From contig NZ_CAMLHC010000004.1 of the NCBI RefSeq assembly GCF_946479755.1, positions 266,424-330,423 of the forward strand: 64,000 bases of DNA, read 5' to 3'. The DNA is from an uncultured Chitinophaga sp. GTDB taxonomy: Bacteria > Bacteroidota > Bacteroidia > Chitinophagales > Chitinophagaceae. Below are positions 52,119-60,678 of the stretch, piece after piece; position 1 is the first letter of the stretch, and every line of letters starts with the position of its first letter. The position numbers and the translations under genes are program-made. Under the pieces are notes generated by a model, which had not been told where the DNA came from, did not search any database, and worked only from the letters and a program-made list of their open reading frames with translations.

Positions 52119-53441
52119 ATGAAAGTGTTAAAATTTGGTGGAACCTCCGTGGGAAAACCAGAGCGCATGCATTCAGTAGCGCAACTGATCACAGCAGATA
52201 ATGATCAGAAAATTGTGGTACTGTCTGCCCTGTCAGGCACCACGAACGCACTCGTGGAAATCAGCCAGTCCTTGTCAGAAGGTAAGAAAGCACAGGCGAA
52301 GCAGCAGATAGACAAGCTGGAAAGCCATTACAGGTCTTTTTGCGATGAGCTGGTGAAGCAGGAGGCTGGTCGTGCCAGCGCTAAAGCCATCGTTGATGAA
52401 CACTTCGAATTTCTGAACATCATCCTGAAGATATCTTTCAATGAAGCTTTGAATAAAGATATCCTCGCACAGGGCGAACTGTTGTCCACCCGCCTGTTCT
52501 GCGTATACCTCGAAGAAGCCGGTGTGGCCGCTGTATTGCTGCCGGCGCTCGATTTCATGAGCATCGATGAATACGAAGAACCGGAAATCCCTAAAATCAA
52601 AATCAAACTGGGCAACCTGATCAACCAGCATAAAGGACAATCCGTTTTCATCACACAGGGTTATATCTGCCGCAATGCAAAAGGCGAAGTAGACAACCTG
52701 AAACGTGGTGGCAGCGACTATTCCGCTTCCCTGATCGGCGCAGCTATCCAGGCAGAAGAAATTCAGATCTGGACAGACATCGACGGTATGCATAACAACG
52801 ATCCGCGTGTGGTGAAAAAAACCTTCCCGATCGAGCAACTGTCATTCGACGAAGCTGCCGAGCTGGCTTACTTCGGCGCTAAAATTCTGCACCCTGCGTC
52901 TATCTGGCCCGCCCAGCATTTTAATATCCCGGTGAAGCTGCTCAATACCATGCAGCCGGAAGCGAAAGGTACTATCATCACTGAAATGCCGAATGGCAAC
53001 GGTGCGAAAGCCATCGCAGCGAAAGACGGTATCATCGCTATCAAAATCAAGTCCAGCCGCATGTTGCTGGCTTATGGCTTCCTCCGGAAAATATTCGAAG
53101 TATTTGAAAAATACCGCACCCCGATCGATATGATCACCACTTCCGAAGTGGCCGTATCCCTGACGATCGACAGCCAGACCCATCTGGACCAGATCCTGAA
53201 GGAACTGCAACCGTTTGGTACCGTGGAACTGGATCACCACCAGAGCATTGTTTCTATCGTGGGTAACGAAGTAGCTGCTACGCCTTCTATCATCACCAAA
53301 CTGTTTGATGCCATGGAAGGTATTCCTTTGCGGATGATCTCCTACGGCGGCAGCAGGCATAATATTTCCATCCTGGTCAACGGCCAGTTCAAGGAGAAGA
53401 CACTGCAGGTGCTGAATAAAGGGCTGTTTGGTTTGGAGTAG
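52119..53441 (+). CDS. lysC: Aspartate kinase (monofunctional)
   Basis: First step of Lys/Met/Thr synthesis. 440 residues. KFGGTSVGK (5-13) binds ATP and aspartate. LKRGGSDYSASLIGAAI and WTDIDGMHNNDPRVV are kinase-domain signatures. Two ACT domains fill the C-terminus (from about 305), with MITTSEVAVSLTID and a second fold around SIVGNEVAATPSI. There is no homoserine dehydrogenase fusion. Feedback control through the ACT domains is expected, but the effector is not readable. Confidence 0.93.
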   Translation: MKVLKFGGTSVGKPERMHSVAQLITADNDQKIVVLSALSGTTNALVEISQSLSEGKKAQAKQQIDKLESHYRSFCDELVKQEAGRASAKAIVDEHFEFLNIILKISFNEALNKDILAQGELLSTRLFCVYLEEAGVAAVLLPALDFMSIDEYEEPEIPKIKIKLGNLINQHKGQSVFITQGYICRNAKGEVDNLKRGGSDYSASLIGAAIQAEEIQIWTDIDGMHNNDPRVVKKTFPIEQLSFDEAAELAYFGAKILHPASIWPAQHFNIPVKLLNTMQPEAKGTIITEMPNGNGAKAIAAKDGIIAIKIKSSRMLLAYGFLRKIFEVFEKYRTPIDMITTSEVAVSLTIDSQTHLDQILKELQPFGTVELDHHQSIVSIVGNEVAATPSIITKLFDAMEGIPLRMISYGGSRHNISILVNGQFKEKTLQVLNKGLFGLE

Positions 53442-53468
53442 ACCGCTGCATCCCAACATTACTACATA

Positions 53469-53498
53469 AAAAGGGCGTGCCAACCGGTGCGCCCTTTT
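53469..53498. terminator. Terminator between lysC and the RES toxin gene
   Basis: AAAAGGGCG pairs with CGCCCTTTT around a 12-nt loop; usable from both convergent sides. Confidence 0.85.
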
Positions 53499-53501
53499 CA
53501 T

Positions 53502-53963
53502 TTATACTTTTCTCAGCCGCTGATCAAACATAAATGGCTGGGTGTCCGTAATTGTGATACGACCGGCATCCGGATGCTGCGGATTGATGAGATAGTTATT
53601 TTCTTCGGCAATGACTACGGAAGGAATTCTGAGCACGGCATAACGTGCGGTGTCCACCCATTCGTCGCCGATGGCCTGCAGGGCCGGAAACGGCGCCAGT
53701 GATTGCCAGCCGGAGGGAAGATCTTTTTTTGTAAGGACTTTGATGGCGATATCGTCGGGAATGTGAATGGTGGCGATACAAAAGTCCTGAATGATATTTT
53801 TGAGCGGAATATGCACCAATACTTCCAGCGCTGACAGCGCCCTGCTGCCGGCCGTGTATACGATCGAATGTCCCGTACTGTTCCACCGGCCGCCGTACAA
53901 ACGGGAGCCAGTGCCTGTCAGGTCATTGATATAGGCACATTTGCTGATCCTGTAAACATCCAT
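53502..53963 (-). CDS. RES-domain toxin
   Basis: 153 residues. RES toxins degrade or modify NAD+. The family residues appear as an Arg in MDVYRISKCAY or GGRWNSTG, a Glu in SRALSALEVLVHIP and a Ser in the C-terminal half. GSRLYGGRWNSTGHSIVYTA is the typical N-terminal block. The gene follows its antitoxin by 5 nt, the normal order for this system. Confidence 0.85.
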   Translation of the reverse strand: MDVYRISKCAYINDLTGTGSRLYGGRWNSTGHSIVYTAGSRALSALEVLVHIPLKNIIQDFCIATIHIPDDIAIKVLTKKDLPSGWQSLAPFPALQAIGDEWVDTARYAVLRIPSVVIAEENNYLINPQHPDAGRITITDTQPFMFDQRLRKV

Positions 53964-53968
53964 GATAG

Positions 53969-54421
53969 TTACGCGAATATTCCATGTTCAATGCGTCCCA
54001 GTTCGTCTTCAATCAGCTGGAAGCCGAAAGTGGTGTCTAACAGGGAAATAGGAAGTTGATAGTTGAAGGCGGGAAGCGGCGTGCGCATCCACTCCTTGAA
54101 GTTTTCCAGGCTGCCGAAAACTTCTGTACCCCGCTGGTAGAGCCGGGAAAGGAGGATAGCCCGCTCAGAGGTATCGGCAGACAGTTTGGCGTCGTCTGCA
54201 TAACGTTGCAGCGTTCTTTCCGAAATATGCAGCACCTGCGCCAGCTCTGCCAGTGAAAAAGAAAGCTGCCGGCTGAGGTTTACTAAGGCTCTTTTTAGCA
54301 CCCCACTGCGGGAAAGCTCAATAAAATCATAATATCCACTACCCGAAACGTACGCTGCACCCGGGTCTTCCACAATCATCAGGGTATTTTCCTGTACCTG
54401 ATATTTTCTTGCATGTTTCAT
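53969..54421 (-). CDS. Xre/MbcA/ParS-type antitoxin
   Basis: 150 residues. The helix-turn-helix is SFSLAELAQVLHISERTLQR. The C-terminal toxin-binding domain has AILLSRLYQRGTEVFGSLEN and FKEWMRTPLPAF. It neutralises the RES toxin and should repress the operon by binding the palindrome at 54428-54460. The ATG at 54421 is used. Confidence 0.87.
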   Translation of the reverse strand: MKHARKYQVQENTLMIVEDPGAAYVSGSGYYDFIELSRSGVLKRALVNLSRQLSFSLAELAQVLHISERTLQRYADDAKLSADTSERAILLSRLYQRGTEVFGSLENFKEWMRTPLPAFNYQLPISLLDTTFGFQLIEDELGRIEHGIFA

Positions 54422-54427
54422 AATTCC

Positions 54428-54460
54428 CGACATTTGACACAAAAATACAACAATTTGTCG
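54428..54460 (-). promoter_or_regulatory. Operator/promoter of the RES-Xre operon
   Basis: CGACATTTG (54428-54436) and CAATTTGTCG (54451-54460) form an imperfect inverted repeat flanking a minus-strand TATTTTTG -7 box (54447-54440). An antitoxin bound here would block RNA polymerase, consistent with autoregulation. Confidence 0.6.
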
Positions 54461-54500
54461 TGATTTGCATCTTTTCCGCTTTCTTTAGGAAAACTTAACG

Positions 54501-57449
54501 TTAGAATTTTTTATCCTCGAAATACCCGATTTTTTTCATTTGGTTGATTTCCAGGGTGATAACACCGTATTCAGCGATCGCTTTTCCCTGGAGGATATAA
54601 AAGCCGCCCTTCTGAAAAGGATATTGACGCAAGCTGTCGGGGAAATGAACGGTATCGATAAAATGTCCTTCCCGGTCGAGGAATGTGCCGAAACACATCG
54701 GTTCCCCCTTGGCGGTGCGCATGGGTTTGGTCGTCACCAGGTATCCCAGCGTGGTGACCGGCCGGTTAATATACCGGCCGAACTCACGGGCAGGGATATA
54801 CGCCGACTGGTCATGGTTCAGCACTTCAAAGGGAGATGCCAGCGGGAAGCCCAGAAGGTCTATTTCATCAAAAGCATCTTCGTGCTGATGGTAAGCCAGT
54901 TCCGGCAATTCACAGTTGACAGCGGCGGGTTTGAATAAGGACAGGTTGTGGATGGCGGCGCTTTGCTGACGTACTAAAAGGCTGCTTTTCCACAGCAGTT
55001 CTTTTTTGGTTTGACCGGTAAACTGAAAGCAACCAATCCGGATCAGCAATTCCAGCTGTTCCGCCCCGGGGGAAATGCGGTGGCAGAAATCCTCCAGGTG
55101 CAGGTAGGGCCCGCACAGGCGGCGCTCTTCGAGTATTCTTTCTGCGAGGGCCTGCTCCAGTCCTTCCACATGGATCAGGCCCACATATACGTCCTGTCCT
55201 TTAATATTGGTGGGATAGTCGCTGTTATTGATACAGGGCGGATGAATATGAACGCCGGTTTTTTTCAGTTCCCGGAAATACAGTTCACGGTTATAAAAGC
55301 CGCCGAAATTATTAATCACCGCCACCATAAATTCAGCGGGGAAATAAGTTTTCAGATAGAGGCTCTGATAGCTCTCCACCGCAAAGCTGGCGGAGTGGGC
55401 TTTGGAAAAAGAGAAATTGGCAAAACTGGCGATCTGCCGCCATACTTCCAGGGATACATCATACGGCCGCCCCAGTTGCGCGCAGTTGCTGAAAAAACGT
55501 TCCTGTATTTTTTCAAAGTCTTTCGACCCTCTGTATTTGCCTGCCATAGCGCGCCGCAGGGAGTCTGCATCAGCCAGCTCCATGTTGGCGTATTCATGTG
55601 CTACTTTGATCACATCTTCCTGGTACACCATAATGCCGAAGGTGTCGCTGAGCAACTCCCTGATAACAGGATGCAGGTACGTGACAGTATCGGGATGGCG
55701 GTAGCTGTGGATGTATTGTTTCATCATACCGGATTGCGCCACGCCGGGCCGGATAATAGAGCTGGCGGCCACGAGGGTGAGATAATTGTCGCATTCCAGT
55801 TTTTGCAGCAGCTGCCGCATAGCGGGCGATTCTATGTAGAAGCAGCCAATCGTGTTCACCTTTTTCAGGTTTTCCTTCACCTGCTCATCTACCATAAATG
55901 CTTTTACCTGGTGGATATCGATCTCCACCTGTTTGTTTTTCCGGATGATGTCAATGGCGTCGCGGATATGTCCCAGGCCACGCTGACTGAGGATGTCAAA
56001 TTTATACAGGCCGATGCGGTCTGCCTGGTGCATGTCCAGCTGGGCGGTACTGAATCCTTTGGGCGGCAGGTAGGTAGTGCAGTATCGATGAATGGGCGCA
56101 TCGCTGATGAGGATCCCGCCGGCATGAATGCTGAGGTGGTTGGGAAAAGATTTTTCCTGGTCCATTAGCCGGCTGAAGTGCTGGATCCTGCGCTGGATAT
56201 GGTCTTCATTCAGCTGTATGTTGAAGCCGTTTTCCAGTATCTGATCGATTTCTTTTTTAGGGAGACCATACACTTTGCCCATTTCCCGGATGATCGCATT
56301 GGTTTGAAAGGTAGTGACGGTGCCCAGCAGCGCGGTATGAGCATCCCCGTATTTATCAAACACATACCGGATGATAGCGTCGCGGTCGCGCCAGGAAAAA
56401 TCGATATCGAAATCCGGGGGTGAGGTGCGGTAGGGATTCAGGAAACGCTCAAAAAAGAGATTCAGTTCTATCGGGTCCACATCCGTTATTTTGAGGCAGT
56501 AGGCGATAATGGAGTTGGCGCCGCTGCCGCGTCCCACATAGAAAAATTGCCGTTCCTGCGCGTAGCGGATAATATCCCATGTGATCAGGAAGTACGCTTC
56601 AAATTCCTGTTGAGCTACGATATCCAGCTCTTTCTCAATGCGCCGTGCCGCTTCCGCATGATCTTTTCCGTAGCGGTATTCCATGCCCTGGTAAGCCAGT
56701 TGCCGGAGTAATGCCCGGTCTTCTTCCACGCTGCCCAGGAACGATTTGCGGTTGCGGGGTGTATGCAGTTCCATTTGCACCTCGCAGGTTTCGAGGATGC
56801 GCAGGGTGTTGCCCACAATATGCGGATACTGTTCAAAGTGTTCCACCATTTTGGCCGGATGGATGAACTGGTCGTGGATAGTGCCGGTGGTATGGGGTTC
56901 CAGCTGGGAGATCAGGATGTTCTGATCGATGGCGCGAAGTACGCGATGCAGTTCATAGTGATCATTGTCCTGGAAAGTGACCGGATGCATCACCACCAAC
57001 CGATGATGAATGCTGACGGTGTCTACACGGAAGAGTTTATTGAGGTCGCGTGGTTTGATGCCCAACAGTTCGTGTGGCTGCAGTTGAGCCGGCGCTACAG
57101 CGCCCCAGTTGTAGACAGCCCAGGTGCCGGGCAGGGCGGGGGCCCTGTCGGGGAAAGGTATTTCTTTGCTCAGGTGCTCAGAGAGAAAGCGGTTGATCTG
57201 ATGCCAGCCTTCCTGGTCGCGGGCGAGCAGCAGGTACATGAAAGTAGATTCGTTGCGGCATTCCAGGCCCAGTACAGGTTTTATAAGGTATTTGCGGCAA
57301 AGTTCCACAAATTCCCAGGCGTCGGAGGTGATGTTGATATTGGTGAGGGCCAGCGTGGTGATGCCCAGCTGAGCGGCTTTCCGCACCAGCATTTCGGCGG
57401 GCATGGTGCCATAGCGCAGACTGAAGAATGTTTTGCAGTTCAGGTACAT
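54501..57449 (-). CDS. Error-prone-type DNA polymerase III alpha subunit (DnaE2/ImuC-like)
   Basis: 982 residues, well short of replicative DnaE (about 1160 or more). The polymerase core is intact: VGRGSGANSIIAYCL and PPDFDIDFSW with catalytic D348 and D350, then helix-hairpin-helix and a C-terminal OB-like domain (GYLVTTKPMRTAKGEPMCF). The PHP domain has lost its metal site: the usual HLHxHSxYS start reads YLNCKTFFS. Small size and coupling to dinB (stop-to-ATG gap of 1 nt) point to translesion rather than replicative use. No imuA or imuB is seen beside it. The adjacent LexA-like operator region suggests damage-inducible expression. Confidence 0.85.
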   Translation of the reverse strand: MYLNCKTFFSLRYGTMPAEMLVRKAAQLGITTLALTNINITSDAWEFVELCRKYLIKPVLGLECRNESTFMYLLLARDQEGWHQINRFLSEHLSKEIPFPDRAPALPGTWAVYNWGAVAPAQLQPHELLGIKPRDLNKLFRVDTVSIHHRLVVMHPVTFQDNDHYELHRVLRAIDQNILISQLEPHTTGTIHDQFIHPAKMVEHFEQYPHIVGNTLRILETCEVQMELHTPRNRKSFLGSVEEDRALLRQLAYQGMEYRYGKDHAEAARRIEKELDIVAQQEFEAYFLITWDIIRYAQERQFFYVGRGSGANSIIAYCLKITDVDPIELNLFFERFLNPYRTSPPDFDIDFSWRDRDAIIRYVFDKYGDAHTALLGTVTTFQTNAIIREMGKVYGLPKKEIDQILENGFNIQLNEDHIQRRIQHFSRLMDQEKSFPNHLSIHAGGILISDAPIHRYCTTYLPPKGFSTAQLDMHQADRIGLYKFDILSQRGLGHIRDAIDIIRKNKQVEIDIHQVKAFMVDEQVKENLKKVNTIGCFYIESPAMRQLLQKLECDNYLTLVAASSIIRPGVAQSGMMKQYIHSYRHPDTVTYLHPVIRELLSDTFGIMVYQEDVIKVAHEYANMELADADSLRRAMAGKYRGSKDFEKIQERFFSNCAQLGRPYDVSLEVWRQIASFANFSFSKAHSASFAVESYQSLYLKTYFPAEFMVAVINNFGGFYNRELYFRELKKTGVHIHPPCINNSDYPTNIKGQDVYVGLIHVEGLEQALAERILEERRLCGPYLHLEDFCHRISPGAEQLELLIRIGCFQFTGQTKKELLWKSSLLVRQQSAAIHNLSLFKPAAVNCELPELAYHQHEDAFDEIDLLGFPLASPFEVLNHDQSAYIPAREFGRYINRPVTTLGYLVTTKPMRTAKGEPMCFGTFLDREGHFIDTVHFPDSLRQYPFQKGGFYILQGKAIAEYGVITLEINQMKKIGYFEDKKF

Positions 57450-57450
57450 G

Positions 57451-58665
57451 TTATCCTTTATAGTATGGCATGATGTCTTTTTTCGGTACGGGATGTTTTC
57501 TTTTGTCCGGCGGCACTACGTTGGTGCCTTTCAGGAGCATGTCCCAGCCGAAGCGGTTTTTGATATGATCGATGGCCTGGTAGAGGGAGATCATCTCCTG
57601 GCTGTCATCGAAGAGGTTGATCTGATAGTTGCCCTGTACGAGGTGGCTGAAACGTACGCCGATGAGGCGTACCAGCAGGCGGCGGTCGTATAGTTTTTTA
57701 AACAGGTCTTTTACTTTTTCCAGCAGCACATGATCGGAGCAGCTGTAGGGGATGGTCATTTGTTTGGTGACGGTTTCAAAATCGGAGTACCGTATTTTGA
57801 CGGTCACGCAGCCGGTCAGTTTGTTTTGCTGCCGCAGTTCAAACGCTATTTTTTCCGTCATCCGTACCAGTTCTGCGTGCAGGAATTCCATGTCGATGGT
57901 GTCTGCCGGGAAGGTGCTTTCCGTGGAGATGGATTTCTGTTCATAGTAGGGTACAACGGGGGAATCGTCGATGCCGTTGGCTTTGCGCCAGAGGGAGATG
58001 CCGTTTTTCCCCATCCAGGCTTCCAGCAGGGAAGGGGGTACTTCGCTGAGTATTTTTACGGTTTCCACGCCGCGCCGCCGGAGCTGTGCAGCGGTTTCTT
58101 TGCCTACCATGGGTATTTTCTCGATGGGCATGGGGGCGAGGAAATTTTTTTCAGCGCCGAACGGTATTTCCAGTTGCCCGTTGGGCTTGGCTTCATCGGT
58201 AGCTACTTTAGACACCAGTTTGTTGGAGGCGAGCCCGAAGGAGATGGGTAGTCCGGATTCTTTGATGATGGCTTTCCGCAGTTCCGTGGTCCATTTGAGG
58301 GAGCCGAAGAATTTATCCATGCCGGAGAGGTCGAGATAAAATTCGTCGATGGAGGATTTTTCGTATAGGGGTGCTTTGTCAGCGATGATACTGGTTACTT
58401 CGCGGGATTTCTCGCTGTACCGGTCCATGTCGCCGCTGCGGACGATGGCGTGAGGGCACAGGCGGAGGGCTGTTTTCATGGGCATGGCAGAGTGGATACC
58501 GTAGCGGCGGGCTTCATAGCTGCAGGCCGCTACCACTGCGCGGTCGCTGCTGCCGCCTATCAGCAGCGGCTTGCCTTTCAATTGGCTGTCATGCAGGCAT
58601 TCCACCGACACAAAAAAACAATCCAGATCGAAATGCGCGATCGCTCGCTGTTGTAATGTAATCAT
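57451..58665 (-). CDS. dinB: DNA polymerase IV (Y-family translesion polymerase)
   Basis: 404 residues. Catalytic acids are in FDLDCFFVSVE (Asp near residue 13) and SIDEFYLDLSG (Asp-Glu). ARRYGIHSAMPM is the finger-domain loop. A helix-hairpin-helix thumb (PMVGKETAAQLRRRGVETV) and little finger follow. QINLF near the C-terminus fits the beta-clamp-binding consensus. It is the first gene of a dinB-dnaE operon preceded by a tandem repeat array and a distant operator-covered promoter. Confidence 0.93.
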   Translation of the reverse strand: MITLQQRAIAHFDLDCFFVSVECLHDSQLKGKPLLIGGSSDRAVVAACSYEARRYGIHSAMPMKTALRLCPHAIVRSGDMDRYSEKSREVTSIIADKAPLYEKSSIDEFYLDLSGMDKFFGSLKWTTELRKAIIKESGLPISFGLASNKLVSKVATDEAKPNGQLEIPFGAEKNFLAPMPIEKIPMVGKETAAQLRRRGVETVKILSEVPPSLLEAWMGKNGISLWRKANGIDDSPVVPYYEQKSISTESTFPADTIDMEFLHAELVRMTEKIAFELRQQNKLTGCVTVKIRYSDFETVTKQMTIPYSCSDHVLLEKVKDLFKKLYDRRLLVRLIGVRFSHLVQGNYQINLFDDSQEMISLYQAIDHIKNRFGWDMLLKGTNVVPPDKRKHPVPKKDIMPYYKG

Positions 58666-58675
58666 GCTGCCCTGT

Positions 58676-59020
58676 TTTAAAGTATCGTTGTGCGGTCCTT
58701 CCTATAATATCGTTTATGCGGGCATAGTCAGTCCCGCATGTTTAAAGTGTTGTTATGCGTTCTCCTATAGTATCGTTTATGCCGGCATAATCAGTCCGCA
58801 TGTTTAAAGTGTTGTTATGCGTTCTCCTATAGTATCGTTTATGCCGGCATAATCCGTCCGCATGTTTAAAGTGTTGTTGTGCGTTCTCCTATAATATCGT
58901 TTATGCCGGCATAATCAGTCCGCATGTCTAACATGTCGTTATGCGGTCCTTCCTATAGCATCATTTATGCGGATATAGTTAGCCCTGCATGCTTAATGTA
59001 TCGTTGTGCGGTCCTTTCCC
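58676..59020. repeat. Tandem array of 62-65 bp repeats upstream of dinB
   Basis: Five units run 58676-58740 (65 bp), 58741-58802, 58803-58864, 58865-58926 (62 bp each) and 58927-58991 (65 bp), with a partial sixth from 58992. The three central units are nearly identical; the outer two are more diverged. Each unit begins TTTAAAGTGTTGTTATGCG or a variant. The central units hold the perfect palindrome TTATGCCGGCATAA; the first unit has ATGCGGG/CCCGCAT instead. Unit lengths are not multiples of three and units are directly adjacent, so this is neither a coding repeat nor CRISPR. Confidence 0.9.
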
Positions 59021-59174
59021 CTCCGTTTACCGGAGTAATCTTTTTCCTTGTTTGGGTGCATTACTGCAGTCCTTCGCTCTGTTTACAAGAGCGGTGTCTC
59101 CCTATTCATAAGCGATAAGCGGATGGCAGGCCGGGCGAAGGGTCAGCACGGATAGTGATCAGCAGGGCCTGCCA
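59021..59174. repeat. Stem-loops between the tandem array and the operators
   Basis: CTCCG-TTTAC-CGGAG (59021-59035) is followed on the plus strand by TAATCTTTTTCC. A second inverted pair is TGGCAGGCC (59124-59132) and GGCCTGCCA (59166-59174) with a 33-nt interior. No protein-coding gene is supported from 58666 to 59378. Confidence 0.5.
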
Positions 59175-59197
59175 GCCGTAATCACTTTGATCTGTTG

Positions 59198-59237
59198 TAA
59201 AGATACTAATTTATTTAGTTTTACTAAAATTATTAGC
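59198..59237 (-). promoter_or_regulatory. Twin LexA-like operators over a promoter pointing at dinB
   Basis: Two 15-bp palindromes of form RCTAA-N5-TTAGY lie at 59205-59219 (ACTAATTTATTTAGT) and 59223-59237 (ACTAAAATTATTAGC), centres 18 bp apart. On the minus strand a promoter TTTA (59228-59225), a 19-nt spacer and TATCTTTA (59205-59198) is buried under them. Binding should silence transcription toward dinB-dnaE. The same motif occurs twice at the S24 regulator promoter. Confidence 0.72.
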
Positions 59238-59253
59238 ATTTTTTTATTCAGAT

Positions 59254-59284
59254 TTTATTACCGGTTTCAATTTTCCTAACTTTG
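59254..59284 (+). promoter_or_regulatory. Promoter of the SdpI-like gene
   Basis: TTTA (59254-59257), a 19-nt spacer and TAACTTTG (59277-59284). The leader is about 90 nt. The operator pair lies 17 bp or more upstream and may influence this promoter too. Confidence 0.6.
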
Positions 59285-59378
59285 ATACAACATATCCGGG
59301 GGCCCATCTGTAGTAGATAAGAGAATGGAAATGAAGGTATAAGTAAAGCGTGAATGTTCATCTTTAAACCGTCATCTC

Positions 59379-60044
59379 ATGAAACAGACCAATGCTTCGA
59401 AGGAAATCTTTATCCTGGCTCTGTTACTCTTGCCCATGGCTTATCTGGCCGCTGTGTGGAACTACCTGCCTGCGACTATTCCTACCGATCAGGATGTATC
59501 TGAGCAGACGGAAGGCCGTAATGCATTTCTGTTACTGATGATTTTCCTTTTTGTGACCAATGCGCTGATTTACGCGCTGTTCCGTTTTATTCCCAGAACG
59601 GCGGAGGACAGCCCGGCGCAGGCCAGTGTGGAGCAGCGGGAGTTTTACCGCATCCGTTTCATAATACATACATACCTGGCGATTTTTACCTGTGTTTTTA
59701 TTTTTATGGCGAGCCGGGGAGAGCCTTTTGCGATGGAGCGCTGGGCTTTTGTGGGAGTTGGTTTGCTGATTGCGGCGATAGGACTATATTTGTGGAAGTT
59801 GCAGCTGGAACCGAACCATTATGTGGGTGTCCGTACGCCCTGGACACTGCAAAGCAAGGAGATCTGGCGGGAGACTCACCGTATGGCCGGTACGCTTTGG
59901 GTGAGTGCCGGGGTGGTGATGATGATAGCAGGTTTTTTCCTGTCGCTTGTTACCGGGGTGTTCCTGATCTTTTTTGCGGCGATCGTGCTGGCAGCGTTGC
60001 CGTACATCTATTCGTTCCGGTTATATAACAAGGACAAAGGATAA
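59379..60044 (+). CDS. SdpI-family membrane protein
   Basis: 221 residues, about six helices starting IFILALLLLPMAYLAAVWNY. The diagnostic block is EPNHYVGVRTPWTLQSKEIW followed by RETHRMAG, shared with the SdpI immunity and signalling protein of Bacillus. In Bacteroidota the function is not established. It is divergent from dinB and next to the LexA-like operators, so damage-linked expression is possible. A terminator follows at 60076. Confidence 0.82.
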   Translation: MKQTNASKEIFILALLLLPMAYLAAVWNYLPATIPTDQDVSEQTEGRNAFLLLMIFLFVTNALIYALFRFIPRTAEDSPAQASVEQREFYRIRFIIHTYLAIFTCVFIFMASRGEPFAMERWAFVGVGLLIAAIGLYLWKLQLEPNHYVGVRTPWTLQSKEIWRETHRMAGTLWVSAGVVMMIAGFFLSLVTGVFLIFFAAIVLAALPYIYSFRLYNKDKG

Positions 60045-60075
60045 GTTTATTCATAGTGGTCAATCATAACAAAAG

Positions 60076-60103
60076 AAAATGGCGGTCAACTGACCGCCAT
60101 TTT
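60076..60103. terminator. Bidirectional terminator
   Basis: A 13-bp perfect stem, AAAATGGCGGTCA/TGACCGCCATTTT, with a 2-nt gap at the tip, between convergent genes. Confidence 0.92.
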
Positions 60104-60123
60104 CACGTTAAATAAGTTTGTGC

Positions 60124-60570
60124 TTAGAACCAGTTAGCACCCAGCGCCTGACGGAAAGGCCATGGAATAAGGGCCAGTATCAGGATGAATGCGATCCCGT
60201 AGAATATAAGGGCCAGCTTGTGTTTCTGGGCATCGGAAGTAGCTTTCTTTACTTTGGATTTGCCGATGTGCACCAGGGCAATGGCAATCACGGCCATCAG
60301 GGTATGTTCCACCGTGAAAAAGCGGAGCGCGGAATCTTTCATCGCGGCGCCCATGTTAGCCAGTCCGGCTTTTGCTTTCTCGCTAAATACAAAATATAAC
60401 AGCAGTCCCACCAGCAGCTGAATATCGCAGAAGATCATAAAAAAGAGTCCCGCTTTATTGTCGGCCGCTGTGAATGGGGTTTTTCCGGAAACGCCTTTAA
60501 ATGCGCGGATCACTGCCCAAAGCCCAGCCAATACGATTGCCCATCTCAGAATAGAATGTAGATGTACCAT
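60124..60570 (-). CDS. Four-helix membrane protein of unknown function
   Basis: 148 residues with four predicted helices: LRWAIVLAGLWAVIRAF, AGLFFMIFCDIQLLVGLLLY, TLMAVIAIALVHIG and LALIFYGIAFILILALIPW. Histidines at MVHLHS, VEHT and VHIG lie near helix ends, which recalls small haem-binding cytochrome b-like proteins, but I cannot confirm haem ligation. Single gene, divergent from the S24 regulator with about 110 nt between them. Confidence 0.65.
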   Translation of the reverse strand: MVHLHSILRWAIVLAGLWAVIRAFKGVSGKTPFTAADNKAGLFFMIFCDIQLLVGLLLYFVFSEKAKAGLANMGAAMKDSALRFFTVEHTLMAVIAIALVHIGKSKVKKATSDAQKHKLALIFYGIAFILILALIPWPFRQALGANWF

Positions 60571-60618
60571 AACAAGTTGATTTTACCGGGCAAAAATAAG
60601 CGAAGCGTCTTGAATATA

Positions 60619-60676
60619 TTTGGGATTTTATAAAATTATTTGCTAATTTTGTTAGCAAGGTACTAAATTATTTAGG
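60619..60676 (+). promoter_or_regulatory. Promoter with twin autoregulatory operators of the S24 regulator
   Basis: TTTG (60619-60622), a 21-nt spacer and TAATTTTG (60644-60651). Two RCTAA-N5-TTAG[YG] palindromes sit at 60642-60656 (GCTAATTTTGTTAGC) and 60662-60676 (ACTAAATTATTTAGG), centres 20 bp apart. The first covers the -7 box; the second ends 2 nt before the start codon. This is a classic autorepression layout. Confidence 0.75.
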
Positions 60677-60678
60677 TT

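Noticed and set aside
58676..59020. Tandem repeats as a CRISPR array
   Set aside because: Units of 62-65 bp abut directly with no unique spacers, and no cas genes are present.
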